NCBI GenBank assembly: GCA_964534275.1
Contig: CAZHQG010000006.1
Location: forward strand, 62,001-126,000
Source of the DNA: HRBIN30 sp964534275
Lineage (GTDB): Bacteria; Desulfobacterota; Binatia; HRBIN30
Direction of reading: 5' to 3'
Length of the DNA stretch: 64,000 nt
The translations under genes were made by a program, and so were the position numbers. The notes beneath the pieces are model-generated. The model did no database searches, was not told the origin of the DNA, and worked only from the letters and a program-made list of their open reading frames with translations. Shown piece after piece: positions 35,652 through 44,871 of this stretch; positions within the stretch are counted from its first letter, which is position 1, and every line of letters starts with the position of its first letter.

Positions 35652-38600
35652 ACCGTGGCGGCAGAGCTGGGACCAGGCCGCGGGCGTGTTGCTGCGCTTT
35701 GGCGTCGAGCGTGCCCGGCTCGCAACCTTTCTGGATTCGAGAGCGCAACGGTGGCTGCCTGCCGACCTGGTTGCCACCTTACCGGCGGTGCTCGCTGAGG
35801 CTCCGGACCCGCTTCTCGCCCTCACGAACTTGGAACGGTTGGCAGAGTGCGAAGCCCTAGCTCGAGGGGTGGATCGGCCGGCGGAATGGTGGCGACATCT
35901 AGTGACCCTTCTTGGCGGAAGCCAGTCGTTAGCCAATTGGTTGGTCTCTCAAGGCGCCGATTGGCCACAAGCGTTTTCCGCTGCGTTGGGAGGCCAGCCC
36001 ACGAGTGCCGCTGGCCACCTCGAACGGTTGCAAGACCTCGTCGCCTTGGATTGGTCGCGCTTCGCAGACGCACTGCGCCAGTATCGCCACCGCGAGTACC
36101 TGCGGATTGGGCTTCACGATTTAATTGGGGCGTACACGGTCGATGCTACGTGGTCGGAATTGAGCGAGCTTGCTGCCGGCGCGGTCGAATGCGCGTACCG
36201 TTGGGCTCGCCAACAGGTCACGACAAGTTATGGCGAGCTGAACCATGCTGGTGGTACACGCGCTGGATTCGTTGTTCTGGGGATGGGAAAGCTCGGCGGT
36301 GGAGAACTGAACTTCAGTTCGGACATCGACCTTGTGTACCTGTACGAATCGGACGAAGGGCAGAGTTCCGGTGGCCCTGGGGGGGCGCTCCCTCCTCGAG
36401 CGTACTTCACGCGGGTGGCGGAGTTGTTGACCCGCGCCTTGCAAGAGGTGACGGAGCGCGGATTTGCGTTCCGTGTCGACTTGCGTTTGCGACCGGATGG
36501 CATCAATGGCCCGATCGTCAATTCTGTATCCAATGCATTGCTCTACTACGAGTCCTACGGCCAAACTTGGGAGCGCACTGCGCTGCTCAAAGCACGACCG
36601 ATTGCTGGAACGCTCGAGCTAGGCGAGCGCTTTTTGCAGGAGGTTCGGCCGTTCGTCTTCCGCCGCTACCTGGATTACGGCACGCTCGAGGACATGCAGC
36701 GCATGAAGGCACAAATCGAAGGGCACCTGGCCAGGAAATCCAACGAGTGGAACGTGAAGCTCGGACGCGGCGGCATTCGGGAAATCGAGTTTATCGTGCA
36801 AACGATGCAGCTCGTGCACGGCGGGCGGGACGAACGTGTGCGCTGCCGCCCTACCTTGGAAGCTCTCGATCGGTTGGCGCGCTATCGGTACCTCCCGGAA
36901 CCGGATGCTGCGAGTCTGGCGGAAGCGTACCGTTTTCTCAGAAACGTGGAGCATAAAATTCAGTTGGTGGCGCAGCGCCAAACCCACGCCGTTCCTCGCG
37001 AGGAACGCGAACAGGAAACCTTGGCGCGGCGTGTGGGTTACCGGGGCGAACAAGCACGCCAACAGTTTTGGGTGGATTTGTCCCGGCACACGAGCGCTGT
37101 GCGGGGCGCCTTTGAGAAACTCTTTTTTCAACCTGCGGCCGAGCGACGTGCCCAGGTGGACGACACGGAACAAAAAATTCTTGCTGCCTTAGGCGACCCG
37201 GAGGCAGCCCTGGCCCTTCTGGCTTCGTTGGGCTTTCACGACCCAGCGCAATGCTACGAACACCTGCTGCTATTGCGTGACGGCCCAGCCCACGCACCCT
37301 CGAGTCCGCGTCGGAGGCAGGTGTTGTTCGAGATTCTGCCGGCGATGTTGGCGGCCATGCGCCAGGCTCCACACCCCGACCTCGCACTGCAAAACATGGC
37401 CAGCTTTGTCTCCGCAGTCGGTGCACGCACAAGTTTCCTCATGCTGTTGCGAGAAAACCCGGGCACGATGCGCATGCTCGTGCAACTATTCGCCACGAGT
37501 CAGTACCTGGCAAACCAGTTCATCCGCCACCCGGAACTGCTGGATTCCCTCGTGCGTGCGGATCTCGTCCGGATCCGGAAAGCCAAGGATGAACTGGCCG
37601 CGGAACTCGCGAGTGCACTCGACGCCGCGGAAGATTTCGAGGGAAAGCTCGACGCGCTGCGGCGCTTTCGCAATCAGGAATTTTTGCGCATCGGCATCAA
37701 CTGCGTGCAGGACCTGCTGGCCGACGAAGAAGTGGCGGAGGAGCTCACGCAGTTAGCCGAAGCGTGTTTGCAAGCTGCTGTGGATTTGGCCGTCCAGCAA
37801 ACCCTAAAGCGCTTCGAACTGCCGAGGCTGCCTGGCCGGCTCGTGGTCCTCGGCTTGGGAAAACTGGGTGCGGCAGAACTGAACTTCAACTCGGACTTGG
37901 ATTTGATTTTCGTGTACGACGGTGGCGAAGCTGAGCCTGGCGCGGTGACTCCTCACGAGGTGTTCACGTGGCTCGCGCAACGGTTGATCACCGTGTTGCA
38001 GGTACCGACGAAGGAGGGGATTGTATATCGGATCGACACGCGGCTCCGGCCCTCCGGCCATTCGGGGCCGCTAGTGTCTTCCCTGGCAGCGTTCCGCCAC
38101 TACCACGAGCAAAGCGCGCAAGTGTGGGAGCGCCAAGCTCTCATCAAGGCGCGAGCGGTGGCTGGGGACGATACCCTTGGGCACGAAGTCGCTCGAGTCG
38201 TGGATGCCTTCGTGTATCGCGCGCCGCTGAGCAGGGAGGAGGTGCGGGAGATTCGCCGTCTGCGCGGGCGGATGGAGCGTGAGTTGGCACGGGAAGGGGC
38301 AACTCATGTGAACATCAAAACGGGAAGAGGAGGCCTGGTCGACATCGAGTTCCTTGTGCAGATGCTTCAGCTTTACTGCGGTTCGACGATGCCGGCGTTG
38401 CGCCAACGTGCCACCATGGCTGCGTTAGACGCGCTCGCCGAAGCCGGAGTGTTGCCGAAGGAGGATGCAGAGGTGCTGATGTCCGGATACCGATTCCTCC
38501 GCCGGCTAGAGCAAACGTTGCGGCTTTTGCACGACCGGCCGGTAGAAGATTTGGAACGGCACGATGTGGACTTGGTTGTGGTGGCCCGCCGCATGGGTTT

Positions 38601-38733
38601 TCGGGGTGAGGCTCAAGAAGCAGCACAAGCGCTTTGGCAAGAATACGGTGAGCGGCGCGAACGGATTCGGCGTTTGTACGAGTACTGGTTCGATCGTGCA
38701 GAAGGCGGTCAGGTGCACTGTTGCTCCGGTTGA
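35635..38733 (+). CDS. glnE: GlnE, bifunctional glutamine synthetase adenylyltransferase/deadenylylase
   Basis: About 1032 residues. Controls glutamine synthetase by attaching and removing AMP. Two homologous nucleotidyltransferase halves are seen: the first around residue 216 (GMGKLGGGELNFSSDIDLVY, N-terminal deadenylylase), the second around 741 (GLGKLGAAELNFNSDLDLIF, C-terminal adenylylase). Each is followed by a helical GlnD_UR_UTase-type region with GRGGIREIEFIVQTMQL and GRGGLVDIEFLVQMLQL. GTG at 35635 is my start; it overlaps the CBS-ACT gene by 17 bases. No glnA, glnB or glnD is in the window. Confidence 0.95.
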   Translation: MKATTEPWRQSWDQAAGVLLRFGVERARLATFLDSRAQRWLPADLVATLPAVLAEAPDPLLALTNLERLAECEALARGVDRPAEWWRHLVTLLGGSQSLANWLVSQGADWPQAFSAALGGQPTSAAGHLERLQDLVALDWSRFADALRQYRHREYLRIGLHDLIGAYTVDATWSELSELAAGAVECAYRWARQQVTTSYGELNHAGGTRAGFVVLGMGKLGGGELNFSSDIDLVYLYESDEGQSSGGPGGALPPRAYFTRVAELLTRALQEVTERGFAFRVDLRLRPDGINGPIVNSVSNALLYYESYGQTWERTALLKARPIAGTLELGERFLQEVRPFVFRRYLDYGTLEDMQRMKAQIEGHLARKSNEWNVKLGRGGIREIEFIVQTMQLVHGGRDERVRCRPTLEALDRLARYRYLPEPDAASLAEAYRFLRNVEHKIQLVAQRQTHAVPREEREQETLARRVGYRGEQARQQFWVDLSRHTSAVRGAFEKLFFQPAAERRAQVDDTEQKILAALGDPEAALALLASLGFHDPAQCYEHLLLLRDGPAHAPSSPRRRQVLFEILPAMLAAMRQAPHPDLALQNMASFVSAVGARTSFLMLLRENPGTMRMLVQLFATSQYLANQFIRHPELLDSLVRADLVRIRKAKDELAAELASALDAAEDFEGKLDALRRFRNQEFLRIGINCVQDLLADEEVAEELTQLAEACLQAAVDLAVQQTLKRFELPRLPGRLVVLGLGKLGAAELNFNSDLDLIFVYDGGEAEPGAVTPHEVFTWLAQRLITVLQVPTKEGIVYRIDTRLRPSGHSGPLVSSLAAFRHYHEQSAQVWERQALIKARAVAGDDTLGHEVARVVDAFVYRAPLSREEVREIRRLRGRMERELAREGATHVNIKTGRGGLVDIEFLVQMLQLYCGSTMPALRQRATMAALDALAEAGVLPKEDAEVLMSGYRFLRRLEQTLRLLHDRPVEDLERHDVDLVVVARRMGFRGEAQEAAQALWQEYGERRERIRRLYEYWFDRAEGGQVHCCSG

Positions 38734-38806
38734 TTCCACAGGATTGGAAGTTTCGTTGACTGCATGGAAGCGCTGAGCTAGCCAAGCGGCGCACGAGGAG
38801 CGGTTG

Positions 38807-39724
38807 GTGGAAAAAACCGAGCAAATTTGGCTCGACGGCCAGTTCGTTCCCTGGGAGCGCGCCCAGGTTCACGTTCTCACTCACACGTTGCACTACGGGT
38901 TAGGCGTCTTCGAAGGGATTCGTTGCTACGAAGACAAAAATGGCCGCCCGAACATCTTTCGCTTGAAAGAGCACATCCGCCGCCTGTTCGATTCTGCGCA
39001 CATTTTGGGAATCAAAATCCCTTTTCCCCAAACGGTCATCGAAACTGCGTGTGTGGAGACCATCAAAGTCAATCGCTTGCGGTCCGGCTATTTGCGCCCG
39101 CTCGTGTTCCTCGGCGATGGAGAAATGGGCCTCGCCGCGGTGCACAATCCGGTGCGCGTCGCGATCGCGGCTTGGCCGTGGGGGGCCTATCTGGGAGAGG
39201 AAGGCGTGCAGCGTGGCGTGCGTCTTCGTACGTCTTCCTTCCAAAGGATGCACGTGAACACGTTCATGACCAAAGCCAAAGCCGTGGGGAATTATGTCAA
39301 CTCGATCTTGGCTGCGGTAGAGGCGCGTCAGGCTGGCTTCGATGAAGCGATGATGCTGGACACCGACGGGTACGTTGCCGAGTGCAGTGGAGAAAACTTG
39401 TTCATCGTTCGCAACGGTGTGGTGAAAACCCCGCCTCTGACATCGGTGCTCGAGGGGATTACGCGGGCCTCCGTGCTCGCGCTGCTCGAGTCGATGGGTG
39501 TCCCGTGGCGCGAGGAACGTTTTACGCGGGACGAAACCTACATTGCAGACGAGGTGTTCATGACCGGCACGGCAGCCGAGGTGACCCCGGTGCGGGAAAT
39601 CGATGGCCGCGTGATTGGTGAAGGCAGGCCGGGCCCAGTGACTCGCGCGCTGCAGGAGCGCTTTCGAGCGGTCGTGCGTGGCGAGATCCAAGCGTATCGA
39701 GATTGGTTGACACCAGTCGACTGA
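38807..39724 (+). CDS. ilvE: branched-chain amino acid aminotransferase IlvE
   Basis: Class IV PLP-dependent aminotransferase of about 305 residues. Key blocks: IWLDGQFVPWERAQVHVLTH and YGLGVFEGIRCY at the N-terminus, the PLP lysine within TKAKAVGNYVNS (Lys158 is the likely Schiff base), GFDEAMMLDTDGYVAECSGE and NLFIV. The C-terminal EVFMTGTAAEVTPVREIDGR is typical of IlvE. GTG at 38807 is preferred, with TTG at 38804 adjacent; GAGGAG is the ribosome-binding site. It catalyses the last step of isoleucine, valine and leucine synthesis. Confidence 0.94.
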   Translation: MEKTEQIWLDGQFVPWERAQVHVLTHTLHYGLGVFEGIRCYEDKNGRPNIFRLKEHIRRLFDSAHILGIKIPFPQTVIETACVETIKVNRLRSGYLRPLVFLGDGEMGLAAVHNPVRVAIAAWPWGAYLGEEGVQRGVRLRTSSFQRMHVNTFMTKAKAVGNYVNSILAAVEARQAGFDEAMMLDTDGYVAECSGENLFIVRNGVVKTPPLTSVLEGITRASVLALLESMGVPWREERFTRDETYIADEVFMTGTAAEVTPVREIDGRVIGEGRPGPVTRALQERFRAVVRGEIQAYRDWLTPVD

Positions 39725-39743
39725 GCTTTTCGCGTAATTTGAA

Positions 39744-39772
39744 TTGACACGCGAGTGCGATGCGATTATAAG
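39744..39772 (+). promoter_or_regulatory. sigma-70-type promoter of the first gene pair
   Basis: TTGACA at 39744-39749, a 17-base spacer and TATAAG at 39767-39772, followed by GCCGG. The same boxes, spacing and following GCCGG recur at 42253-42281 before the third gene of the array. This suggests that the promoter was duplicated with the genes. Confidence 0.8.
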
Positions 39773-39862
39773 GCCGGGGCCTGGATGAGGGTGGTGTGGA
39801 CGAAGAGGACAGCGCCGTTTGGCGAGCCTTGGCGACAGGGGGACGCGACGGAGGAACGGGGA

Positions 39863-41047
39863 GTGAAGGGTAGACTGAGCCGTTGGGTGGTTCGATGCGC
39901 CATCGTCACCTGGGTGGCTTCAGGGCTGCTCGCTCTGCCGGGGCGTGCGGACGTCAGTGTCGAGCGCGGTAGTTCGATTATCATCTTCCCCAAGGTGATT
40001 TCCGACGACGATGGCTTGCTGACCCGCGGCTTCCCCGTGGAAACGATCATTCAGATTTCCAATACCTCTAACTCCCTGGCGTTTGCCCACTGCTTTTACG
40101 TCAATGCCGCCCCGCTGGATCCGAGGCAGCCTCCAGGACCGTTCAACCCGCCGCAGTGGCAGGAAGTGGATTTTGATTTGGTGCTTACCAAACAACAGCC
40201 CACGTACTGGGTAGTGGGGCAAGGTCGACGGGTGGATCCGACCGATCCTCAGTGCAGCAGGGTGCCGCCCGTGTTCAGTTGTCCAAACGCGGGTTTCGAT
40301 CCTGGGGCCATCCCGGCAGTGCCCCCGAATTTTCAGGGCCAGCTGGTATGCATCGAGGTCGACTCTGCGGGTGCACCTTTGAATGGGAACCGCTTGAAGG
40401 GCGAGGCAACACTGGTCACCCCACGCTCCACGACCGTGAATGGAGTCACGATGCGCCAGGGCGAGGTGAGTAAGTACAATGCAATTGGGATTGCGGGTCT
40501 GAACACGGATACGAACTCGAACGACGGCGACCTGACGTTGTGTATCGGTGGCAACCCTCGCCCGGGCTGCCCAGCCGGTGCAGAGTACAATGGATGCCCC
40601 GATACAGTGATCGTGAATCATTTCGGCGAGCGGGCCACGATGCCGGCCCTGCCAGCGAACGATATTCCCAACTCTCGGGTGGAAACCGAGGTGACCCTGG
40701 TTCCCTGCACACAGGATTTCGAGAACCAGGTTCCCGGCAGCGTTGTGGTGCAGTTCCGCGTAACGAACGAGTTCGAGAATTTATTTTCCGCTAGCACGAC
40801 GGTCACGTGCTGGTCGAACTTTCGTCTGGCTGAAGTGGGGCGAATTTTCGACGCGAGTTTTCTCGGGACACGCTTTGCGCAGACGAGGATGACGCCTGGT
40901 GGAATAGAGCAGCCAGGGTTTCTCGGGGTTTCCGAGGAGTTTTACAACGATGGGCGGGGGGTGCTTTCCCGCGCTGCGCTCAATCTGCACGTAGAAGGAG
41001 TGCGGCCCGGAGGCGACGTCATTACCATCCCGGAGGTGGCGCCATGA
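39863..41047 (+). CDS. secreted paralog protein, type A, copy 1 (unknown family)
   Basis: About 394 residues with a signal peptide (IVTWVASGLLALPGRA). I recognise no family. The mature start has SSIIIFPKVI and TIIQISNTSNSLAFAHCFYV, a beta-sandwich-like opening shared by all four proteins. Other shared blocks are LKGEATLV, KYNAIGI, GAEYNGCP, LVPCTQD and NEFENLFSAS followed by TCW, with Cys in conserved places that probably form disulphides. It is closest to the gene at 42348 (HCFYVNAAPLDPRQPPGPFN against HCFYVDGSPVNPDLPVGPLN). GTG at 39863 follows GGAGG. It overlaps the next gene by four bases. Confidence 0.85.
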   Translation: MKGRLSRWVVRCAIVTWVASGLLALPGRADVSVERGSSIIIFPKVISDDDGLLTRGFPVETIIQISNTSNSLAFAHCFYVNAAPLDPRQPPGPFNPPQWQEVDFDLVLTKQQPTYWVVGQGRRVDPTDPQCSRVPPVFSCPNAGFDPGAIPAVPPNFQGQLVCIEVDSAGAPLNGNRLKGEATLVTPRSTTVNGVTMRQGEVSKYNAIGIAGLNTDTNSNDGDLTLCIGGNPRPGCPAGAEYNGCPDTVIVNHFGERATMPALPANDIPNSRVETEVTLVPCTQDFENQVPGSVVVQFRVTNEFENLFSASTTVTCWSNFRLAEVGRIFDASFLGTRFAQTRMTPGGIEQPGFLGVSEEFYNDGRGVLSRAALNLHVEGVRPGGDVITIPEVAP

Positions 41048-42225
41048 GCCCGCGACTACTTGGGCTAGCTTGCCTCTCGTTGTTCGTCGCTGCGGGGGTG
41101 GTGCACGCGCAGCAAGTGGGGTCCGACCGAGCTGCTGCCATCTTGGTGTTTCCGAAAGTCGTCGTCGATACGAACAATAATGCAGGGCGCGGGCGGTTGG
41201 ATACCCTGATCCGAATCAGCAACACGCTCAACAAACCGGTGCGGATGCAGTGCTTCTGGGTCAACGCGAACGGCCACTGTTTCAATGCGCCGGGGATCAT
41301 CTGCGACCCAACACTGTTGCCGCGGGACGATCGATGCCCCGCAAATTCTGTGTGCGTGCCTGGTTGGCAGGAAACAGACTTTATTGTCCAGCTCACCGCC
41401 CGTCAGCCTGTGGCATGGCTTGCGTCCATGGGGGCGACGCTGTGTACGGACACCGCGGACCCAAACTTGCCATGTTTCCCTATCACCGGTGCCGGAAGGC
41501 CAAGTCCCACGAACAATTTGGAAAGCCGGGTTCCGGCCGTACAAGAAGATCCATTTGTCGGGGAGCTCAAGTGCATAGCGGTTGATCAGAACGATGTGCC
41601 GATCGAAGACAATGCACTGAAGGGCGAGGCGCTCATCGTACGCTCGGACGTGGCGAATAACACGAACTTCTTTGATGTGGGTGCGTACAACGCCATCGGA
41701 ATTCCGGCTTTGGCCGGCCGGAACAACCGGGACAACGTGTTGATCTTAGGTGGAAACGGCGCCGAGTATGCCGGGTGTCCCAACGTGCTCATCTTGGATC
41801 ACTTCTTCGATGGTGCCGTGGATCCAGTGGCTCAACAGAGCATATCTACGGCGCTGACGTTGGTCCCGTGTACCGAAGATTTTCTCACGCAGCGTCCAAC
41901 ATCGATCCCGGTTCAGTTCCTGGTCTTCAACGAGTTCGAGCAGCGGTTCTCGACAAGTTTCCGCGACTTCAATTGCTTCCGGGAATTTCGCCTTTCTGAG
42001 ATCGACACGCGCGTTCCCACGTTCTCGATCTTTCACGCGGGTGTCTCCGGCACCCTCACGGGTCAAACTCGGATTCGTGGTGTTGCGGGAAACGACCGTA
42101 CTCGGGGGCAAACCCTGCTCGGGGTGGCCGAGGAGATGCGCGCGAACGGCGGGAGCGCTGCGTTCCAAGTGCATATGCAGGGCACGCGCCCGCAAAGCGA
42201 CTTTGTTTACTTGCCGTTGCAGTGA
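41044..42225 (+). CDS. secreted paralog protein, type B, copy 1 (unknown family)
   Basis: 393 residues, translationally coupled to the preceding gene (ATGA overlap). Signal peptide LGLACLSLFVAAGVVHAQ. The family blocks are present (AAAILVFPKVVV, TLIRISNTLNKPVRMQCFWV, LKGEALIV, AYNAIGI, GAEYAGCP, LVPCTED, FLVFNEFEQRFSTS). Compared with type A it has a Cys-rich insertion after CFWVNANGHC and a unique GVSGTLTGQTRI near the C-terminus. These type B marks are shared with the gene at 43573. Function unknown. Confidence 0.85.
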   Translation: MSPRLLGLACLSLFVAAGVVHAQQVGSDRAAAILVFPKVVVDTNNNAGRGRLDTLIRISNTLNKPVRMQCFWVNANGHCFNAPGIICDPTLLPRDDRCPANSVCVPGWQETDFIVQLTARQPVAWLASMGATLCTDTADPNLPCFPITGAGRPSPTNNLESRVPAVQEDPFVGELKCIAVDQNDVPIEDNALKGEALIVRSDVANNTNFFDVGAYNAIGIPALAGRNNRDNVLILGGNGAEYAGCPNVLILDHFFDGAVDPVAQQSISTALTLVPCTEDFLTQRPTSIPVQFLVFNEFEQRFSTSFRDFNCFREFRLSEIDTRVPTFSIFHAGVSGTLTGQTRIRGVAGNDRTRGQTLLGVAEEMRANGGSAAFQVHMQGTRPQSDFVYLPLQ

Positions 42226-42252
42226 ACGACCGTGCAAAAAGGCTCTTTTAGC

Positions 42253-42281
42253 TTGACAAGGTTGAATGGTGCAGATATAAG
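42253..42281 (+). promoter_or_regulatory. sigma-70-type promoter of the second gene pair
   Basis: TTGACA (42253-42258), 17-base spacer, TATAAG (42276-42281), followed by GCCGG. Same organisation as the promoter at 39744-39772. It lies in the 120-base gap between the type B gene and the second type A gene. Confidence 0.8.
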
Positions 42282-42347
42282 GCCGGCACTCAGTCGAGGG
42301 GTTCGCCCTGGCGAACACGGTGCGGCGTGATCGAAAGGAGGAGGGTA

Positions 42348-43514
42348 ATGCGTAGGCAGCGAGGGCTAGTTGGGCTCATGGGACTCGCGGCGTTGGTCGG
42401 TTGGGGTGTTAATGCCCGATTGGCTGAGGCCCGCGTCACGACGGAGCAGAGCGCATCGATACTGGTGTTCCCGAAAGTATTGGCAACAGCCAGCCGGGAC
42501 ACGGTGATTCAAATCACCAACACCTCGAACAACATGCGGCATGCGCACTGCTTTTACGTGGATGGGTCACCGGTAAATCCCGACCTCCCGGTTGGGCCAC
42601 TGAACCCACCGCGTTGGGTGGAAACGGATTTTGACATCTGGCTGACTCGGCAGCAGCCAACGCACTGGGTTGTTTCGACTGGCCGCTGGGATGACCCCAC
42701 GGACGATTCGTGTCGGGGAGCGGTTTGCAACCCTGCGAACAGCGGGGGAAACAATGGTACGGCGGATTGTTGCGATGCTGGCTTCGATCCCGGCCGCATT
42801 CCGCCGATGGGTCCCAACTTTACCGGTGAGCTCAAGTGCGTCGAAGTCGATGCTTCAGGGTTCCCGGTTCCGGGCAACTCGCTCAAGGGCGAAGCAACGT
42901 TAGTAGATCGCGGCAACGCCTTTGACGTGTCGAAGTACAATGGCATTGGATTGAAGGGCTTCGACACCAATAACATGGACGGTGTCCTGTGCTTGGGTGG
43001 TGGCGTAACCGGTTCCTGTCCTTCCGGTGCGGAGTACGAGGCTTGCCCGCAGGCGTGGATCCTAGATACTCCGTCGGTGAATGCAGCAAATCCCGTGTTG
43101 AGCACCGCTGAGCTGGACAGCTCGGCCGCGGTGAACTTGACGGTTGTGCCTTGCTCGCAGAACTACGAGACGCAGGAGCCGACCGCTGTGACGCTACAGT
43201 TCGCGATCACAAACGAATTCGAGCAAACGTTTTCTGCTTCTACCACGATCACGTGCTGGGCGAGCTACAACCTTGAGGAAATTAACCCGATTTTCGACGT
43301 CACTGCCGTAGGCGGGAACGTGCTGCAGACGCGTGTGCGCGCTGCTGCGGGAACGCCGCGTGGAATCATGGCGGTGGTGGAAGAGACGGTCACATGCACC
43401 GACTGTAGCCCGAACGTGAGCGCCCGGGTAGCGCACAACCCCCACAACAGCTTTGCGGACCAATCTGGTCAGGACGTGATCGTCATTCCTGCTGACCAGA
43501 TCCAGGCCCCGTGA
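42348..43514 (+). CDS. secreted paralog protein, type A, copy 2 (unknown family)
   Basis: 388 residues. ATG at 42348 follows AAAGGAGGAGG. Signal peptide GLMGLAALVGWGVNARLAEA. It shares with the first type A protein the FYV block, QQPTHWVVSTGRWDDPTDDS, FAITNEFEQTFSASTTITCW and a type A C-terminus without the GTLTGQT motif. An extra short Cys segment (CRGAVCNPANSGGNNGTADC) is inserted after residue 120. Function unknown. The proximity and promoter argue that this pair arose by duplication. Confidence 0.85.
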   Translation: MRRQRGLVGLMGLAALVGWGVNARLAEARVTTEQSASILVFPKVLATASRDTVIQITNTSNNMRHAHCFYVDGSPVNPDLPVGPLNPPRWVETDFDIWLTRQQPTHWVVSTGRWDDPTDDSCRGAVCNPANSGGNNGTADCCDAGFDPGRIPPMGPNFTGELKCVEVDASGFPVPGNSLKGEATLVDRGNAFDVSKYNGIGLKGFDTNNMDGVLCLGGGVTGSCPSGAEYEACPQAWILDTPSVNAANPVLSTAELDSSAAVNLTVVPCSQNYETQEPTAVTLQFAITNEFEQTFSASTTITCWASYNLEEINPIFDVTAVGGNVLQTRVRAAAGTPRGIMAVVEETVTCTDCSPNVSARVAHNPHNSFADQSGQDVIVIPADQIQAP

Positions 43515-43572
43515 GGAGGCAAGCATGGGTAGGCAAGGGCGACGTCCAAGGAATGGGGAAAGGAGAATGAAG

Positions 43573-44796
43573 ATGCGACAGGTTCGATGGGCTGGATGGA
43601 CAACGGCGCTCGCCGCGGCCTTGTTGATTGGGGGGCAGACAAGAGTTCGTGCTGATATCGCCTCCGATAAGCCGGCGGCCGTGGTTGTGTATCCGAAGGT
43701 GCAAGTGAGCGGCGCGAACGGGGTGGATACGACGATTCGGCTAGCGAACACGAACACTACGAATCCTATTAACGTCCACTGCTACTACGTGAACGCAAGT
43801 TCTTACTGCGTGGGCGGAACCAACCCAGGTGAGAACTGCACCTTGTCTCCGACGGTGTGCCAAGGAGGCGGGGTGTGTTTGCCGAGCTGGCAAGAGACGG
43901 ACTTCCGGATCGTTCTTACGGCCGGGCAGCCGATCGAGTGGGTCGCGTCGGAAGGGCTCTCGGATAACGCATTGCCGCTTCCGCGTGGAGTTTGTGTCCG
44001 CAACCCAACGCGGCAGTGCGGTTCGGATGCGGACTGCAATCCCTTCCCTGGTGGTACCTGCACGCAAAGCAACGCGGGTACGCGAATTCCACCGGTGCCA
44101 GACGATCCATTCATTGGCGAGCTCCGGTGTATCGCGATCGACGCGCAGGGAAATCCCATTCCCCGCAACGACTTGAAGGGTGAGGGGCAAGTTGTCACCT
44201 TTCCTTCCGACGGTGTCGCCGTCCTGGACATTGCCGGATACAACGCCATCGGAATTCAAGCTACGGGGCAATCGGATGGCGTGGCAAATCAGCTTGTGTT
44301 GGGACCCGGTCGAAGCGGTGAGTACAATGGGTGTCCGAATTACCTGATCGTGAATCACTTCTTCGATGGGGCAGCCAACCCGGTGCCCGGGACCGATGCA
44401 ACGATCAATACCAACCTGGTGCTGGTGCCGTGCTCGACGGACTACCTGCGGCAGATTCCTGGGCTGGCGGTAGCGCAGTATCTGGTGTTCAACGAGTTCG
44501 AGCAGCGCTTCTCGACGAGCCGGGCGGTGCGTTGCTACCAAGACATTCAGTTGAGCCGGATCGACACCGCGAACAGTTCCCGGTCCATTTGGAATGTAAG
44601 TGTTGCCGGCACTTTGACAGGGCAGACTCGGATTAACCCGATTGGCGTGCCGTCGACAAACCCGCCGTCCATCCCGAGCGGGTTACTGGGAATTGCGGTC
44701 GAGACGCACACCGCCTCCGCGGGACGGAAGAGCGCGGCGTTTAATATTCACATGGCTGGTGACCGCGATGCGGCGGACGTGATGATCATTCCGTAA
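43573..44796 (+). CDS. secreted paralog protein, type B, copy 2 (unknown family)
   Basis: About 407 residues. Signal peptide WTTALAAALLIGGQTRVRA. Shares with the first type B protein the Cys-rich insertion, QETDFRIVLTAGQPIEWVAS, YLVFNEFEQRFSTS and SVAGTLTGQTRI. A second Cys-rich loop (CGSDADCNPFPGGTC) is unique to this copy. ATG at 43573 has GGAG at seven bases; ATG at 43567 is an alternative. The gene follows the type A gene by 58 bases and is followed by a terminator at 44823. Confidence 0.85.
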   Translation: MRQVRWAGWTTALAAALLIGGQTRVRADIASDKPAAVVVYPKVQVSGANGVDTTIRLANTNTTNPINVHCYYVNASSYCVGGTNPGENCTLSPTVCQGGGVCLPSWQETDFRIVLTAGQPIEWVASEGLSDNALPLPRGVCVRNPTRQCGSDADCNPFPGGTCTQSNAGTRIPPVPDDPFIGELRCIAIDAQGNPIPRNDLKGEGQVVTFPSDGVAVLDIAGYNAIGIQATGQSDGVANQLVLGPGRSGEYNGCPNYLIVNHFFDGAANPVPGTDATINTNLVLVPCSTDYLRQIPGLAVAQYLVFNEFEQRFSTSRAVRCYQDIQLSRIDTANSSRSIWNVSVAGTLTGQTRINPIGVPSTNPPSIPSGLLGIAVETHTASAGRKSAAFNIHMAGDRDAADVMIIP

Positions 44797-44822
44797 AGGG
44801 TTGAAGCCCGTCTTCGCTGGGG

Positions 44823-44863
44823 AGGGCCGGCGGCCGCGAGGCCGACCGGCTCTTCTTGTTTTT
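44823..44863 (+). terminator. rho-independent terminator after the paralog array
   Basis: GC-rich stem with one bulged base (AGGGCCGGCGGCC against GGCCGACCGGCTCT), loop GCGA, then TTCTTGTTTTT. It ends the four-gene array and precedes the convergent gshB. Confidence 0.85.
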
Positions 44864-44871
44864 AAGGGAAC

